Notes: generated by a model from the sequence alone, not told the origin. Counted from the stretch's first letter, positions 34,262 through 43,183 are shown. The stretch is DNA of 64,000 bases from Micavibrio_A sp041655955 (GCA_041655955.1 JBBAEN010000001.1:806001-870000); one strand, 5' to 3'. Numbers and translations: made by a program.

Positions 34262-35050
34262 CTAACGGGCGATCAGGACGCGGTAAAAGCTATATTGTTC
34301 AGCCCCGCTTGACGCATTGCCACTACGGCGGCAGCCCGCCCTCTTTCCCACAAGCGCGGACTCGCTATAACCTATCGGATTATTGCCGCAGGCTGGATAT
34401 TCGCCTTCAAATTTATGCCCGCCGCCTAAACAATATCCGCCTTCATGGGGCGGGCTTCCGGACGGATTGGACACGCGAAGCATGTCATTTATCGTCAGGC
34501 ACACATCCTTGCGCAGCCTTCCCGCATAAAGAACCAAATCCGTCCCGTCAGGCCCTTCCGTTCCTACGCCTTTTACACCCATAGCGCTCAACCACAGGCT
34601 TTGGGGGTGCGACCATGTCGGGTTCACGAGGGCGGGATCGGAGGCATATTTTTCATCGATCAACCTTGGCGTAATCTTGCCGCCATTCGGGTGAAAAATG
34701 CCGCATGATCCGTCTTCCCGGCGATAGGGATTATTATAAGGCACGGGTTCCCCTGCCGTGTTTTTCGCTACGCCGCCATGATCGGAAAAATCTATTTCCC
34801 GGTCGCTGCAACCATTGATCCGCATCCGCTGCACCGCATGCGCGATGGCGTCGCCATAGGAAATAATTTCAGCGGCGGCAAGCCTGAGCTGCGCGTCGCT
34901 CATCGTGCGGGTCGCTGCGCCTGTGCCGCCATCACGCATCATGGCGTAGGACAGAGCCGCGAACAAAGCGACCGCGATAAGGATGAAGACAAGCGCCGAG
35001 CCTGACTGGTTATAGATGGATAACGGGCGTGTGAAAAACCTTCCAGCCAT
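34262..35050 (-). CDS. Pilin-like membrane-anchored protein
   Basis: Taking the ATG at 35048-35050 (AGGGGAG upstream) gives 262 residues. A short basic head (MAGRFFTRPLSIYNQSG) is followed by one hydrophobic helix (SALVFILIAVALFAALSYAM) and then a periplasmic-type domain with several Cys residues, much like a type IV pseudopilin or minor pilin, although no prepilin Gly-Phe/Met-Glu cleavage motif is seen. An in-frame extension upstream has no pilin character and is rejected. No pilus genes are nearby. Function unknown. Confidence 0.65.
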   Translation of the reverse strand: MAGRFFTRPLSIYNQSGSALVFILIAVALFAALSYAMMRDGGTGAATRTMSDAQLRLAAAEIISYGDAIAHAVQRMRINGCSDREIDFSDHGGVAKNTAGEPVPYNNPYRREDGSCGIFHPNGGKITPRLIDEKYASDPALVNPTWSHPQSLWLSAMGVKGVGTEGPDGTDLVLYAGRLRKDVCLTINDMLRVSNPSGSPPHEGGYCLGGGHKFEGEYPACGNNPIGYSESALVGKRAGCRRSGNASSGAEQYSFYRVLIAR

Positions 35051-35355
35051 GGAACTCCCCTTCTCTTCTGATGATCGGGGAGTTGATAAGCCCGCCAAAG
35101 GAGGGGCCGCGTCGGCCTTTACCCCTTGCGGGGCTGGACATACGCCGATGCCTCCCCGACCGAGAGTCGAGGAGTGCAATAACGGTTACACAAACCGCCT
35201 TTGGCAGGGGTTATCACGCCCCAAGGCCGTTTCTTTCCGGCCTCGCCAAGAATGTTATAGAAAGCCCTTCCCAAGTCAAGCCATTCCGGTGGGTTCTTTA
35301 AGGGGCGTGCCAGCTTTCGCTGGCATGGATGCGGCCCTTGTGTAAAATATCCCTT
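35051..35355 (+). other. Gap between pilin-like gene and yejB
   Basis: This 305-nt divergent region has no convincing gene. Short open frames in several directions lack ribosome sites. GCCAGCTTTCGCTGGC near 35308-35323 is a small hairpin. Promoters for both flanking genes are expected here, but I see no clear -35/-10 pair. Confidence 0.4.
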
Positions 35356-36456
35356 ATGCTGAATTACATTCTCCGCCGCCTGCTTTTGATGATCCCGACC
35401 ATTCTGGGGATCATGTTCATATCGTTCGTCATCATCCAGTTCGTCCCCGGCGGGCCGGTGGAGCGGATGATTGCGCAATTGCAAGGCCACGGTGTCGAGG
35501 CGACCGCCCGTTTCGGCGGCGGCGGCGGTGCGGGGGCCGATATGGCGATTGGCGGGGGCGGCGGGGACGGCGGAAAATACCGCGGCTCCCAAGGGCTCGA
35601 TCCCGAATTCGTCGCAGAGCTTGAACGCATGTACGGCTTTGACAAGCCGGCCTATGAACGGTTTTTCCTGATGGTGAAAAACTACGCCATGTTCGATCTC
35701 GGCGAAAGCTATTACCGCGATGTTTCGGTCATCGATCTCGTGCTTGAAAAAATGCCCGTGTCCATCTCGCTCGGCTTGTGGTCGACGCTCATCATCTATC
35801 TTATCTCCATCCCGCTCGGCATCCGCAAGGCGGTGAAGGACGGACAGGCATTCGACGTATGGACATCGGCGGCGGTCTTTATCGGCTATGCCGTCCCGTC
35901 TTTCATGTTCGGGATTTTGCTTATCATCCTGTTCGCGGGCGGGCGGTATTTCGATCTCTTTCCCTTGCGCGGCATCGTGTCCGACAACTGGCAGGATCTG
36001 TCATGGTGGCGGCTCGCGCTCGATTACGCGTGGCATATGGTTCTGCCCATCAGCGCCATGGTCATTTCCGGTTTCGCGGGCCTGACCATGCTGACCAAGA
36101 ACTCCTTCCTCGACGAGATCGGCAAACATTACGTCCTGACCGCGCGGGCCAAGGGGCTGACCGAAAAACAGGTGCTGCACGGCCATGTCTTCCGCAACGC
36201 GATGCTGATCGTCATTGCGGGGTTCCCGTCGGCCTTCCTTGCCATTTTCTTTACCGGATCGCTCCTTATCGAGGTTATCTTCTCGCTCGACGGGCTGGGG
36301 CTGCTCGGCTATGAGAGCGTCATCAACCGCGACTATCCCGTTGTTTTAGGGACGCTTTATATCTTTTCCCTGATGGGGCTGGTGATGACATTGGTGCGGG
36401 ACGTCGTCTATGTCGCCGTCGATCCGCGCATTGATTTCGAGGCGCGGACGGTTTAA
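35356..36456 (+). CDS. yejB: Peptide ABC transporter permease YejB
   Basis: This 366-residue permease has six predicted transmembrane helices. The first (LLLMIPTILGIMFISFVIIQ then FVPGGPVERM) is typical of DppB/YejB. A Gly-rich periplasmic stretch near residues 55-80 and KYRGSQGLDPEFVAELERMY are usual for YejB. The EAA loop reads HYVLTARAKGLTEKQVLHGH. The ATG at 35356 is chosen over an upstream TTG/GTG extension because it matches the family start MLNYILRRLLLMIPT. Confidence 0.94.
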   Translation: MLNYILRRLLLMIPTILGIMFISFVIIQFVPGGPVERMIAQLQGHGVEATARFGGGGGAGADMAIGGGGGDGGKYRGSQGLDPEFVAELERMYGFDKPAYERFFLMVKNYAMFDLGESYYRDVSVIDLVLEKMPVSISLGLWSTLIIYLISIPLGIRKAVKDGQAFDVWTSAAVFIGYAVPSFMFGILLIILFAGGRYFDLFPLRGIVSDNWQDLSWWRLALDYAWHMVLPISAMVISGFAGLTMLTKNSFLDEIGKHYVLTARAKGLTEKQVLHGHVFRNAMLIVIAGFPSAFLAIFFTGSLLIEVIFSLDGLGLLGYESVINRDYPVVLGTLYIFSLMGLVMTLVRDVVYVAVDPRIDFEARTV

Positions 36457-36469
36457 CCAATAATTTCAT

Positions 36470-36498
36470 TTGACAGAATATTGTATTTTCTGTAGTTT
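36470..36498 (+). promoter_or_regulatory. Sigma-70-type promoter
   Basis: TTGACA (36470-36475), a 17-nt spacer and TAGTTT (36493-36498) precede the ATG at 36530 by about 30 nt. It separates the two small genes below from yejB and excludes a longer reading of the 36530 gene. Confidence 0.65.
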
Positions 36499-36529
36499 CG
36501 CCTCAGTTTTCTACAAGTTGATTGATTCC

Positions 36530-36799
36530 ATGGATTTGAAAGACATACAGGAAAAGCTGCAAGCCCTGCGCGACCGTATCAAGGAAGATGGCCATATCTC
36601 GCCGGAATCCGAACGCGCGCTGCAAGATCTCCTGTCCACCAGCCTGATTTCCACCAATGAAGAGCTTTCCGCCGCGCAAGCCCGGCTGAACGCCGCCATG
36701 GCCGTACGCGCAGGCAACGACAACGCGCTTTCCGACGATCAGAAAAAGCGCCTGCGCCTCATGGAAAAGACCGGCACAGGCTCCTACGCCGTCCATTGA
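36530..36799 (+). CDS. Small helical protein of unknown function
   Basis: This 89-residue soluble protein is predicted to be mainly helical (MDLKDIQEKLQALRDRIKED, then SERALQDLLSTSLISTNEEL). There is no Cys, signal peptide or membrane segment. A good promoter starts 60 nt upstream, which supports expression, although no strong ribosome site is visible. It lies inside the dispersed yej set. I do not recognise the family. Confidence 0.55.
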   Translation: MDLKDIQEKLQALRDRIKEDGHISPESERALQDLLSTSLISTNEELSAAQARLNAAMAVRAGNDNALSDDQKKRLRLMEKTGTGSYAVH

Positions 36800-36825
36800 T
36801 TTTCATCCAAGGGGGAAGAAAGAAA

Positions 36826-37023
36826 ATGCCAGCCACCAAGACCGCCGAAGACCCTGCAAGGGAAATCGTCCGCCTGACCGACGCCTATCTGCACAGCATC
36901 GGCACGCGGGCCTCGGAAGAAAAGCTTTCCCTGCTCGAAAAGCGCCTCGAAGAGCCCTGCTCCGACTGCCCGCGGGAGATCGAAGCCCGCCGCTTCTACC
37001 AGACGCTGACGCAAACATTCTAA
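36826..37023 (+). CDS. Small CxxC protein of unknown function
   Basis: This 65-residue protein starts at ATG 36826 behind GGGGGAAG. It is charged and helical with one CSDC (C-x2-C) near residue 45, possibly a metal or redox site. It follows the 36530 gene by 26 nt and precedes yejE by 77 nt. No family recognised. Confidence 0.55.
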   Translation: MPATKTAEDPAREIVRLTDAYLHSIGTRASEEKLSLLEKRLEEPCSDCPREIEARRFYQTLTQTF

Positions 37024-37100
37024 AGCCCGCCCCCGCTTTTCTTTAGGGATATAAAGACAAAACCCCTTCATGTCCCGCGGGTTCATGGTTAGAATGCCGC

Positions 37101-38126
37101 ATGACCTTATCGCCGCTCACACACAGACGCCTCGCCCAGTTCAGGGCGAACAAGCGCGGTTATTATTCCTTCTGGATTTTCATCGTCCTGATGCTGGCTT
37201 GCCTGTTTGCGGAAACGATCGCGAACGATAAACCCATCCTCCTTTCCTATGACGGCGGCCTTTACGCGCCCGTCCTGAAAGATTACCCCGAAACCACCTT
37301 TGGCGGGGATTTCGAAACCGCCACCGATTACCGCGATCCGTTCGTGCAGGATCTTATCAATGAAAAAGGCTGGATGATCTGGCCGCCCATCCGTTTTTCC
37401 TATGACACGATTTCCTATGACCTGACCGAACCCGCCCCCTCGCGGCCCACGGGCGCCAATATCCTCGGCACGGACGATCAGGGGCGCGATGTCGCGGCGC
37501 GGGTCATTTACGGCTTCCGCCTTTCCATCCTGTTCGGCCTTGTCCTGACGGTCATAAGCTCCGTCATCGGCGTCACGGCGGGGGCCTTGCAAGGCTATTA
37601 CGGCGGCAAGCTCGACCTTACCATGCAGCGCGTGATAGAGGTCTGGTCGTCCCTGCCCTCGCTTTATATCCTCATCATCTTTTCGGCGATGTTCGTACCG
37701 GGATTCTGGACGCTGCTGCTTATCCTCCTGCTCTTTTCGTGGGTGAGCCTCGTCGATGTCGTGCGCGCCGAATTTTTGCGCGCCCGCAATCTCGATTATG
37801 TGCGGGCGGCCAACGCGCTCGGCGTTTCCAACAGGCTCATCATGTTCCGCCACGTGCTGCCCAACGCCATGGTCGCAACCATGACCATGATGCCCTTTAT
37901 CCTGACGGGCTCCATCACGGCGCTGACCTCGCTCGACTTTCTCGGCCTCGGCCTGCCGCCGGGTTCCGCCTCGCTCGGCGAACTGCTTTCGCAAGGGAAG
38001 AATAATCTTCAGGCGCCGTGGCTCGGCATTTCGGCTTTCGTGACGCTGGCCTTCATGCTCACGCTCCTGACCTTTATCGGTGAAGCCGTACGCGACGCCT
38101 TCGACCCGCGCAAAACCAGCCTGTAG
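37101..38126 (+). CDS. yejE: Peptide ABC transporter permease YejE
   Basis: This 341-residue permease is the YejB partner. The N-terminus carries RFRANKRGYYS-type residues (FRANKRGYYSFWIFIVLMLA) and the periplasmic segment typical of YejE (DNGDYFADPFVQ-like, here TDYRDPFVQDLINEKGWMIW). NILGTDDQGRDVAARVIYGF is the DppC-type entry to the transmembrane core. The EAA loop reads YVRAANALGVSNRLIMFRHV. Five further helices follow. It lies 645 nt from yejB, with two small genes between. Confidence 0.94.
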   Translation: MTLSPLTHRRLAQFRANKRGYYSFWIFIVLMLACLFAETIANDKPILLSYDGGLYAPVLKDYPETTFGGDFETATDYRDPFVQDLINEKGWMIWPPIRFSYDTISYDLTEPAPSRPTGANILGTDDQGRDVAARVIYGFRLSILFGLVLTVISSVIGVTAGALQGYYGGKLDLTMQRVIEVWSSLPSLYILIIFSAMFVPGFWTLLLILLLFSWVSLVDVVRAEFLRARNLDYVRAANALGVSNRLIMFRHVLPNAMVATMTMMPFILTGSITALTSLDFLGLGLPPGSASLGELLSQGKNNLQAPWLGISAFVTLAFMLTLLTFIGEAVRDAFDPRKTSL

Positions 38127-38141
38127 AAGAGAAGAAGCATG

Positions 38142-39551
38142 TCAGGCGGCGGTTTTACCGCCTCCGCCTCTTTCGCGCCGCTTTTCCCAGACATGGCAGA
38201 TATAGGCGAGCGCCAATCCAACGCCGACGCCGACAACCATATCGAAAATAACCGTCAGTACGAGCGTCACAAGCACCAGCATCGTATCGCGATAGTTTTT
38301 CTGGCGGATGATTTTGACGACCAGATGCGCGTGCGCCATCCTCCATGCGACGCTGAGAAGCAGCGCCGCCAGCGCCGCCATCGGTATAGCGCTTATATAA
38401 GGCGCAAGGGCCATCATAAAGGCGAGCAGGAAGAGAGCGTGATAAACCGCCGCCATCGGCGTTTGCGCCCCCGCATGGATATTGGTGGCAGTGCGGGCCA
38501 GCGCCCCCGTCGCCGGAATGCCGGCGAAGAACCCGGTCAGGAGGTTGCCGAAACCGATCCCCACCAGCTCCGCATCCGGGTCATGTTCCGTACCGGTCAC
38601 ATTATCCGCAACCGCCGCCGACAACAGGGATTCAAGCGCCGCCAGCAAGGCAACCGTCACGGCGGGGATAAGAAGCGGCGTCAGGTCAATCATGGCCGGA
38701 AGATGGAATTGCGGCAGGGACGGCGGTATGCCCGCGCCCACCGTTCCATCGGATGCCGTATAAGAAAACCGCGTGGCTATCGTTTCGACTGGCAACCCGG
38801 CCTTTACAGCCACAACCCCAAGGATTGTCCCCGCGCCAATCCCCATGACGGCCGCCGGCAAACGCTTTGTAATGCGCGGGCAGACGATCATAATCACAAG
38901 CGACAAAATGCCGATGACCGCTTCCTGCGGCGTCGCCTGCGCAAGGCTGGAGAAAATCGTCCCGACCTTCGTCCAGTAACGATCGCCGGGATCGTCGATA
39001 TTCAGGCCCAGAAAATCATTGAGCGCGAGCGTTGCAATAACGATCGCAATCCCCGCCGTAAACCCCGTCGTCACCGCATAGGGCACAAGCCGGATGAATT
39101 TCCCGAACCGCAACAGCCCGAGCAGGATGAGCAAAACGCCCGCCATAAGCTGGCAAAGAATAAGCCCCTCCAGCCCGTATTGCGCGATAATAGGGACGAG
39201 GATGGCGACAAAGGCCGCGGTAGGGCCGCTGACCTGAAACCGCGATCCGCCCAAAAGCGCCGTCACAATACCGGCAATAATCGCGGTATAAAGCCCGTGC
39301 TGGGGCGGGAGGCCGACAGCGACAGACAGGGCCATGGCGAGCGGCAGGGCCACCAGCGAAACCACCAGCCCCGCCCCCAGATCGGCACGGAACGGGACGC
39401 CGCCATAGCCCCCTTTAAATGACTCTTTTAAAGCCGTAGCAACAGGAAAACAGTGATGCACTAAAAACCACACCCAATAAGAAAAACGCGCCGCAGCAAG
39501 GCGCACCCGAAGGCAGGTTAGCATAAAGACCGCGCTTTTAACAGCGGCCAC
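38142..39551 (-). CDS. SulP family anion transporter, no STAS domain
   Basis: This is a 469-residue integral membrane protein with 10-12 hydrophobic segments. The family signature is FRADLGAGLVVSLVALPLAM then SVAVGLPPQHGLYTAIIAGI and VSGPTAAFVAILVPII. SulP proteins carry sulfate, bicarbonate or dicarboxylates; the substrate is not evident. The C-terminus stops after the membrane part (CHVWEKRRERGGGGKTAA), with no cytoplasmic STAS domain. The start is uncertain: GTG at 39551, ATG at 39524 and GTG at 39461 are all in frame, and none has a good ribosome site. Confidence 0.85.
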   Translation of the reverse strand: MAAVKSAVFMLTCLRVRLAAARFSYWVWFLVHHCFPVATALKESFKGGYGGVPFRADLGAGLVVSLVALPLAMALSVAVGLPPQHGLYTAIIAGIVTALLGGSRFQVSGPTAAFVAILVPIIAQYGLEGLILCQLMAGVLLILLGLLRFGKFIRLVPYAVTTGFTAGIAIVIATLALNDFLGLNIDDPGDRYWTKVGTIFSSLAQATPQEAVIGILSLVIMIVCPRITKRLPAAVMGIGAGTILGVVAVKAGLPVETIATRFSYTASDGTVGAGIPPSLPQFHLPAMIDLTPLLIPAVTVALLAALESLLSAAVADNVTGTEHDPDAELVGIGFGNLLTGFFAGIPATGALARTATNIHAGAQTPMAAVYHALFLLAFMMALAPYISAIPMAALAALLLSVAWRMAHAHLVVKIIRQKNYRDTMLVLVTLVLTVIFDMVVGVGVGLALAYICHVWEKRRERGGGGKTAA

Positions 39552-39591
39552 GGGACTTGTATTTCACCTGCCGCTTGCCTAGAATTTCCTT

Positions 39592-40788
39592 ATGAGCAAA
39601 ATCAATTCCATCACCGCCATGAAGGACGAGATCGCCGCCTGCCGCCGCGAACTCCACCAGAACCCGCAAACCGCCTATGAGGAAATATTCGCCTCGGAAC
39701 TGGTGCAAAAGAAGCTGACCGAATGGGGCATCCCCTTTAAGACGGGGTTTGCGCAAACCGGCCTTGTCGCGACCATCGAAGGCCAGAAGACCGATAGCGG
39801 CAAGGCTATCGGCCTGCGCGCCGATATGGACGCGCTTTCCATGACCGAACAATCGGGCCAGCCTTGGGCGTCGAAAATTCCAGGCAAAATGCATGGTTGC
39901 GGGCATGACGGCCACACGGCGATGCTTTTGGGCGCCGCGAAATATCTTGCCGCGACCCGCAATTTCAACGGCAAAGTCCATCTTATTTTCCAGCCCGCCG
40001 AAGAAGGCGGCGGCGGCGCCATCCGCATGATAGAGGATGGCCTGTTTAAACATTTTCCGATGAACGCCGTTTTCGGCATGCATAACTGGCCCGCAATGAA
40101 ACGCGGCACGATCGGCCTGCGCCCCGGCCCTATCATGGCGTCCTCCGATTCTTTCGACATCACCGTCACGGGCAAAGGCGGCCACGCGGCCCTGCCCCAC
40201 TTCAACACAGATCCCATCGTCGCCGCGTCGCATATCGTCACCGCCCTGCAAACGCTTGTGGCGCGCCAGATCGATCCGGTCGATCAGGCGGTGCTTTCCA
40301 TCACCAATTTCAATGCCGGAACGGGCGCGTTCAACGTCATCCCCGACCAAGCCGTGCTGAGCGGAACCTACCGCGCCTTCCGCGTCGAAACCCGCGCCTA
40401 TATTGAAAAGCGCCTGCGCGAAATTCCCGCCGCCATCGCCTCCGCCTTTGGATGCGCCTGCGAGCTGCGCGTCAATGACGGCTATGACCCGACCATCAAC
40501 AGCGCCGCCGAAAGCGCCTTTTGCGCGGACATCGCGCGCCAGCTTGTCGGGGAAGAAAACGTCAACGACGCCGTCGAGCCATGCATGGGCGCGGAAGATT
40601 TCGGAGCGATGCTCCAGCAAGTCCCCGGATGCTATATCTGGATGGGACAGGGCGAGCCGGACGCACCCGAATCCCCCCATAATAAAGGGCTTCATAATGC
40701 GGGCTATGATTTCAACGACGCCATCCTGCCGCTCGGCATTGAATATTGGGCGCGGCTGGCCGAAGCCGCCCTGAAGTTGGAAGAATAA
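39592..40788 (+). CDS. M20 family amidohydrolase (hippurate hydrolase type)
   Basis: This 398-residue peptidase M20D enzyme hydrolyses N-acyl amino acids. It shows RRELHQNPQTAYEEIFASEL, RADMDALSMTEQSGQPW, MHGCGHDGHTAMLLGAAKYL, and FQPAEEGGGGAIRMIEDGLF, with C-x-H-D-x-H and EE as metal ligands. Further on CMGAEDFGAMLQQVPGCYIW completes the site. Likely substrates are hippurate, N-acyl-amino acids or an indole conjugate; sequence cannot decide. It diverges from the SulP gene. Confidence 0.93.
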   Translation: MSKINSITAMKDEIAACRRELHQNPQTAYEEIFASELVQKKLTEWGIPFKTGFAQTGLVATIEGQKTDSGKAIGLRADMDALSMTEQSGQPWASKIPGKMHGCGHDGHTAMLLGAAKYLAATRNFNGKVHLIFQPAEEGGGGAIRMIEDGLFKHFPMNAVFGMHNWPAMKRGTIGLRPGPIMASSDSFDITVTGKGGHAALPHFNTDPIVAASHIVTALQTLVARQIDPVDQAVLSITNFNAGTGAFNVIPDQAVLSGTYRAFRVETRAYIEKRLREIPAAIASAFGCACELRVNDGYDPTINSAAESAFCADIARQLVGEENVNDAVEPCMGAEDFGAMLQQVPGCYIWMGQGEPDAPESPHNKGLHNAGYDFNDAILPLGIEYWARLAEAALKLEE

Positions 40789-40808
40789 CCGGAAGGGCCT
40801 TAAAAACA

Positions 40809-40833
40809 GGGCCGGAAAATACTGGCCCCTTTA
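40809..40833 (+). terminator. Possible terminator after the amidohydrolase
   Basis: GGGCC (40809-40813) and GGCCC (40824-40828) with a 10-nt loop lie just before CTTT. The stem is short and the T tract weak. Confidence 0.4.
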
Positions 40834-40878
40834 AAATTCATCTTGCGCCGCCGCAATTTTTACGTATATATTCAGGCC

Positions 40879-40932
40879 ATGGCACAATTGATATTCCATA
40901 CCGTCACCCCTTCCCGACGACGTACGATCTGA
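40879..40932 (+). CDS. 17-codon leader ORF ending Arg-Arg-Arg-Thr-Ile
   Basis: ATG at 40879 opens a frame MAQLIFHTVTPSRRRTI followed by TGA. The three Arg codons CGA CGA CGT lie directly before the stop. AGG is only 2 nt upstream of the ATG, so translation is not certain. It lies at the 5' edge of a structured leader before a GNAT gene, where a ribosome-sensing peptide would be expected. Confidence 0.4.
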   Translation: MAQLIFHTVTPSRRRTI

Positions 40933-41059
40933 CCGCCCGCGTGGTTCAGGTTCGGACGTGATGCCATTCATCACACAATAAAAACGATAAGCCTTCCAGC
41001 GTTAGCGGTCACCGGAGCCCTCCTTGTTCAAAGGATGGATACGGGCTTCCACCTCTTTT
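40930..41059 (+). ncRNA. Structured 5' leader, probable attenuator
   Basis: TGACCGC (40930-40936) pairs with GCGGTCA (41005-41011). Inside it GTGATG-N5-CATCAC forms a hairpin. Next GGAGCCC (41014-41020) pairs with GGGCTTCC (41043-41050) around an inner TCCTT/AAGGA stem, and a TCTTTTT tract at 41053-41059 follows, as in an intrinsic terminator. The leader overlaps the stop of the 17-codon ORF and ends 48 nt before the GNAT start. A polyamine or arginine-responsive leader of the speF type is possible; I cannot confirm it by eye. Confidence 0.5.
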
Positions 41060-41106
41060 TCGCACGCATAACGCAAAGACAATATGACCGCCAAGGAAGG
41101 CCATCA

Positions 41107-41712
41107 ATGTTATCCGACAGCTTCTCACAGCACGCCCCCGCCCATCCGGCGGGAATCCATACGCCGCAAGCCCCCTGCGCCGCCGTCAAGCCCGCGCTTA
41201 AATTAACCGTGGCTTTTCTGGGGGCCGCGGATATTCCGGCCTTCATCGCCCTACAGCAATCCATCCGTGCGGCGCTTGAAAAAGACTATCACATCAAGCC
41301 CCGCACCGCCGCCGACCTCAAACATCATTTCGGCGAAAGAATGCCGCTGATTGGCGTAAAAGATGAAACCGGCGCCCTTGCCGGAGGCTGCCTGATCAGT
41401 TTTTTAAAGAACCATGACGCCGTAAAAAACATCACGGGCTATCCGATAGGCGACCATGAAAAATCCGTGACCGCCATCGCGCAAAGCGTCTGCGTCGCGC
41501 CCGCCCTCAGGGGGAACGGCATTGCCGGATTGCTGCTGGACGCCGCCCATTATGTGGCGGAGCAAAATAACATGACGCAAATTATCTCCGCCATCGCCGA
41601 CGATAATTTGCAAAGCAGCAAAGCCTTCAAGGCCGCGGGATACAGCGCTTTCGCCCATGGTTTCGACCCGCACAAAGCCTATGCGAAAACCTATTACAGG
41701 CTTTTAATCTAA
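41107..41712 (+). CDS. GNAT family N-acetyltransferase
   Basis: This 201-residue protein starts at ATG 41107 behind AAGGAAGG; an earlier ATG at 41035 lies in the attenuator hairpin and is rejected. The acetyl-CoA loop appears as QSVCVAPALRGNGIAGLLLD, then AAHYVAEQNNMTQIISAIAD (the V-x-P-x-x-R-G-x-G-x-A motif). It would acetylate an amine of unknown identity. The upstream leader and the argD-type aminotransferase downstream suggest an amino acid or polyamine substrate, which is inference. Confidence 0.88.
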   Translation: MLSDSFSQHAPAHPAGIHTPQAPCAAVKPALKLTVAFLGAADIPAFIALQQSIRAALEKDYHIKPRTAADLKHHFGERMPLIGVKDETGALAGGCLISFLKNHDAVKNITGYPIGDHEKSVTAIAQSVCVAPALRGNGIAGLLLDAAHYVAEQNNMTQIISAIADDNLQSSKAFKAAGYSAFAHGFDPHKAYAKTYYRLLI

Positions 41713-41717
41713 AGACG

Positions 41718-41757
41718 CCCCTGCGGGTGGTCATTATCCGTCAGGGGTGGTTTCTTT
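41718..41757 (+). terminator. Possible terminator after the GNAT gene
   Basis: CCCCTG (41718-41723) and CAGGGG (41742-41747) enclose 18 nt and are followed by TGGTTTCTTT. The loop is large, so efficiency is doubtful. Confidence 0.4.
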
Positions 41758-41816
41758 GCCTGAAATGGCTTAAAATAGAATAGTTTAGGCAAAACCACCG
41801 TAGCAGGAGAACCCCC

Positions 41817-43010
41817 ATGGCAAACAGCGACTTTCTCGAACAGGCAAATGATATTCTCATCAATGTCTATGGTTTCTGGCCGGTGCAGTTCGCCAAAGGA
41901 AAGGGCGTCCATCTTTATGACACGGACGGGAAGGAGTATCTTGATTTTGGCGCCGGGATCGCCGTGAACGCACTCGGCTACGCCCACCCGCGCTATACCA
42001 AGGCCCTCAAGAAACAAATCGACAAGCTTCATATGGGCCTGTGTTACGTCGCCGATCCCGTGCGCCTCGAAGCCGCCGAAACAATCCTGTCTGTCAGCGA
42101 ATTCGAACAGGTCTTTTTCTGCTCGACAGGCGCGGAGGCCGTGGAAGGCGCGCTGAAAACCGCCCGCAAGCGCGCGGCGGAAGTCAAAGGCAAGGACGCC
42201 TATGAAATCATCTATGTGAAAAATTCTTTCCACGGGCGCACCATGGGCGCGCTTTCCGTCAACGGCCAGCGCCAATACCGCGAAGGGTTCGAGCCGCTGC
42301 TCCCCGGCACGCACGAGGCCCTCTTCAACGATCTTGAAAGCGTCGCCCGTCTGGCGGGGCCGAACATGGCGGCTATTATCGTCGAACCCGTCATGGGCGA
42401 AGGCGGGATCATCCCCGCCACGAAAGACTTCCTCGAAGGGCTGCGCGCCCTGTGCGACCAGTATGACGCCGCGCTTATCTTCGACGAAGTCCAGTGCGGC
42501 ATGGGAAGGACGGGAACCATCTTCGCCTATGAGCTTTACGACGTCGTCCCCGATCTTATCTGCCTCGCCAAGGGGCTTGGCGCGGGATTCCCTGTCGGGG
42601 CCTTTATGGGCAAGAAGAAATTCACCTCCCACATTACGAACGGTAGCCACGGCTCCACCTATGGCGGCAACCCGCTGGCCTGCGCCGCGGTCACGACCGT
42701 CATCAAGGAACTTCTCCGCCCCGGCTTCCTCGAAAATGTCGATAAGGTCGGCACGGTTCTGAAAGACGGGCTGGAGGAAATCGCGCGCGAAAGCAACCTT
42801 ATTTCCAACGTGCGCGGCGTCGGCATGATGATCGCCGCCGACTATAATGGCGGGCCGGTCAAGGATGTCGTCAAAAAACTTTTGAAAAACGGCCTCATCG
42901 CCCTGTCCTGCGGCGAGAACGCCCTGCGCTTCGTCCCGCCCCTCATCCTGACCGAAAAACAGGCGAAGGAAGGGCTCTCCATCCTCAGGAAGACCTTGTC
43001 CGAGAATTAG
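41817..43010 (+). CDS. Class III aminotransferase (ArgD/GabT type)
   Basis: This 397-residue PLP enzyme is closest to acetylornithine or ornithine/4-aminobutyrate aminotransferases. YDTDGKEYLDFGAGIAVNAL, FFCSTGAEAVEGALKTARKR, SFHGRTMGALSVNGQRQYRE and IFDEVQCGMGRTGTIFAYEL are typical. The PLP lysine is in CLAKGLGAGFPVGAFMGKKK. ArgD makes N-acetylornithine in arginine synthesis; GabT acts on GABA. The sequence does not settle which. It follows the GNAT gene by about 100 nt. Confidence 0.9.
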   Translation: MANSDFLEQANDILINVYGFWPVQFAKGKGVHLYDTDGKEYLDFGAGIAVNALGYAHPRYTKALKKQIDKLHMGLCYVADPVRLEAAETILSVSEFEQVFFCSTGAEAVEGALKTARKRAAEVKGKDAYEIIYVKNSFHGRTMGALSVNGQRQYREGFEPLLPGTHEALFNDLESVARLAGPNMAAIIVEPVMGEGGIIPATKDFLEGLRALCDQYDAALIFDEVQCGMGRTGTIFAYELYDVVPDLICLAKGLGAGFPVGAFMGKKKFTSHITNGSHGSTYGGNPLACAAVTTVIKELLRPGFLENVDKVGTVLKDGLEEIARESNLISNVRGVGMMIAADYNGGPVKDVVKKLLKNGLIALSCGENALRFVPPLILTEKQAKEGLSILRKTLSEN

Positions 43011-43183
43011 GACAAGGAAGGCCGGAATGGGAGAAGCCGGAGTAAAAGAGGCCGGAGCCGTTTTCCCTTTACCCCTTCCTTCGCTCCTTCCCTTCGCCCC
43101 CTCCCTTTTCCACACCGCCTTTTTATCCAGACCCCGCATTCACCGCTTTGCGGCTGCCTGCGCCATGATATATAGTCAGGCGC

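Noticed and set aside
35090..35179. N-terminal extension of the pilin-like gene
   Set aside because: The extension (Pro/Ala-rich) has no pilin character and the inner ATG has a good ribosome site.
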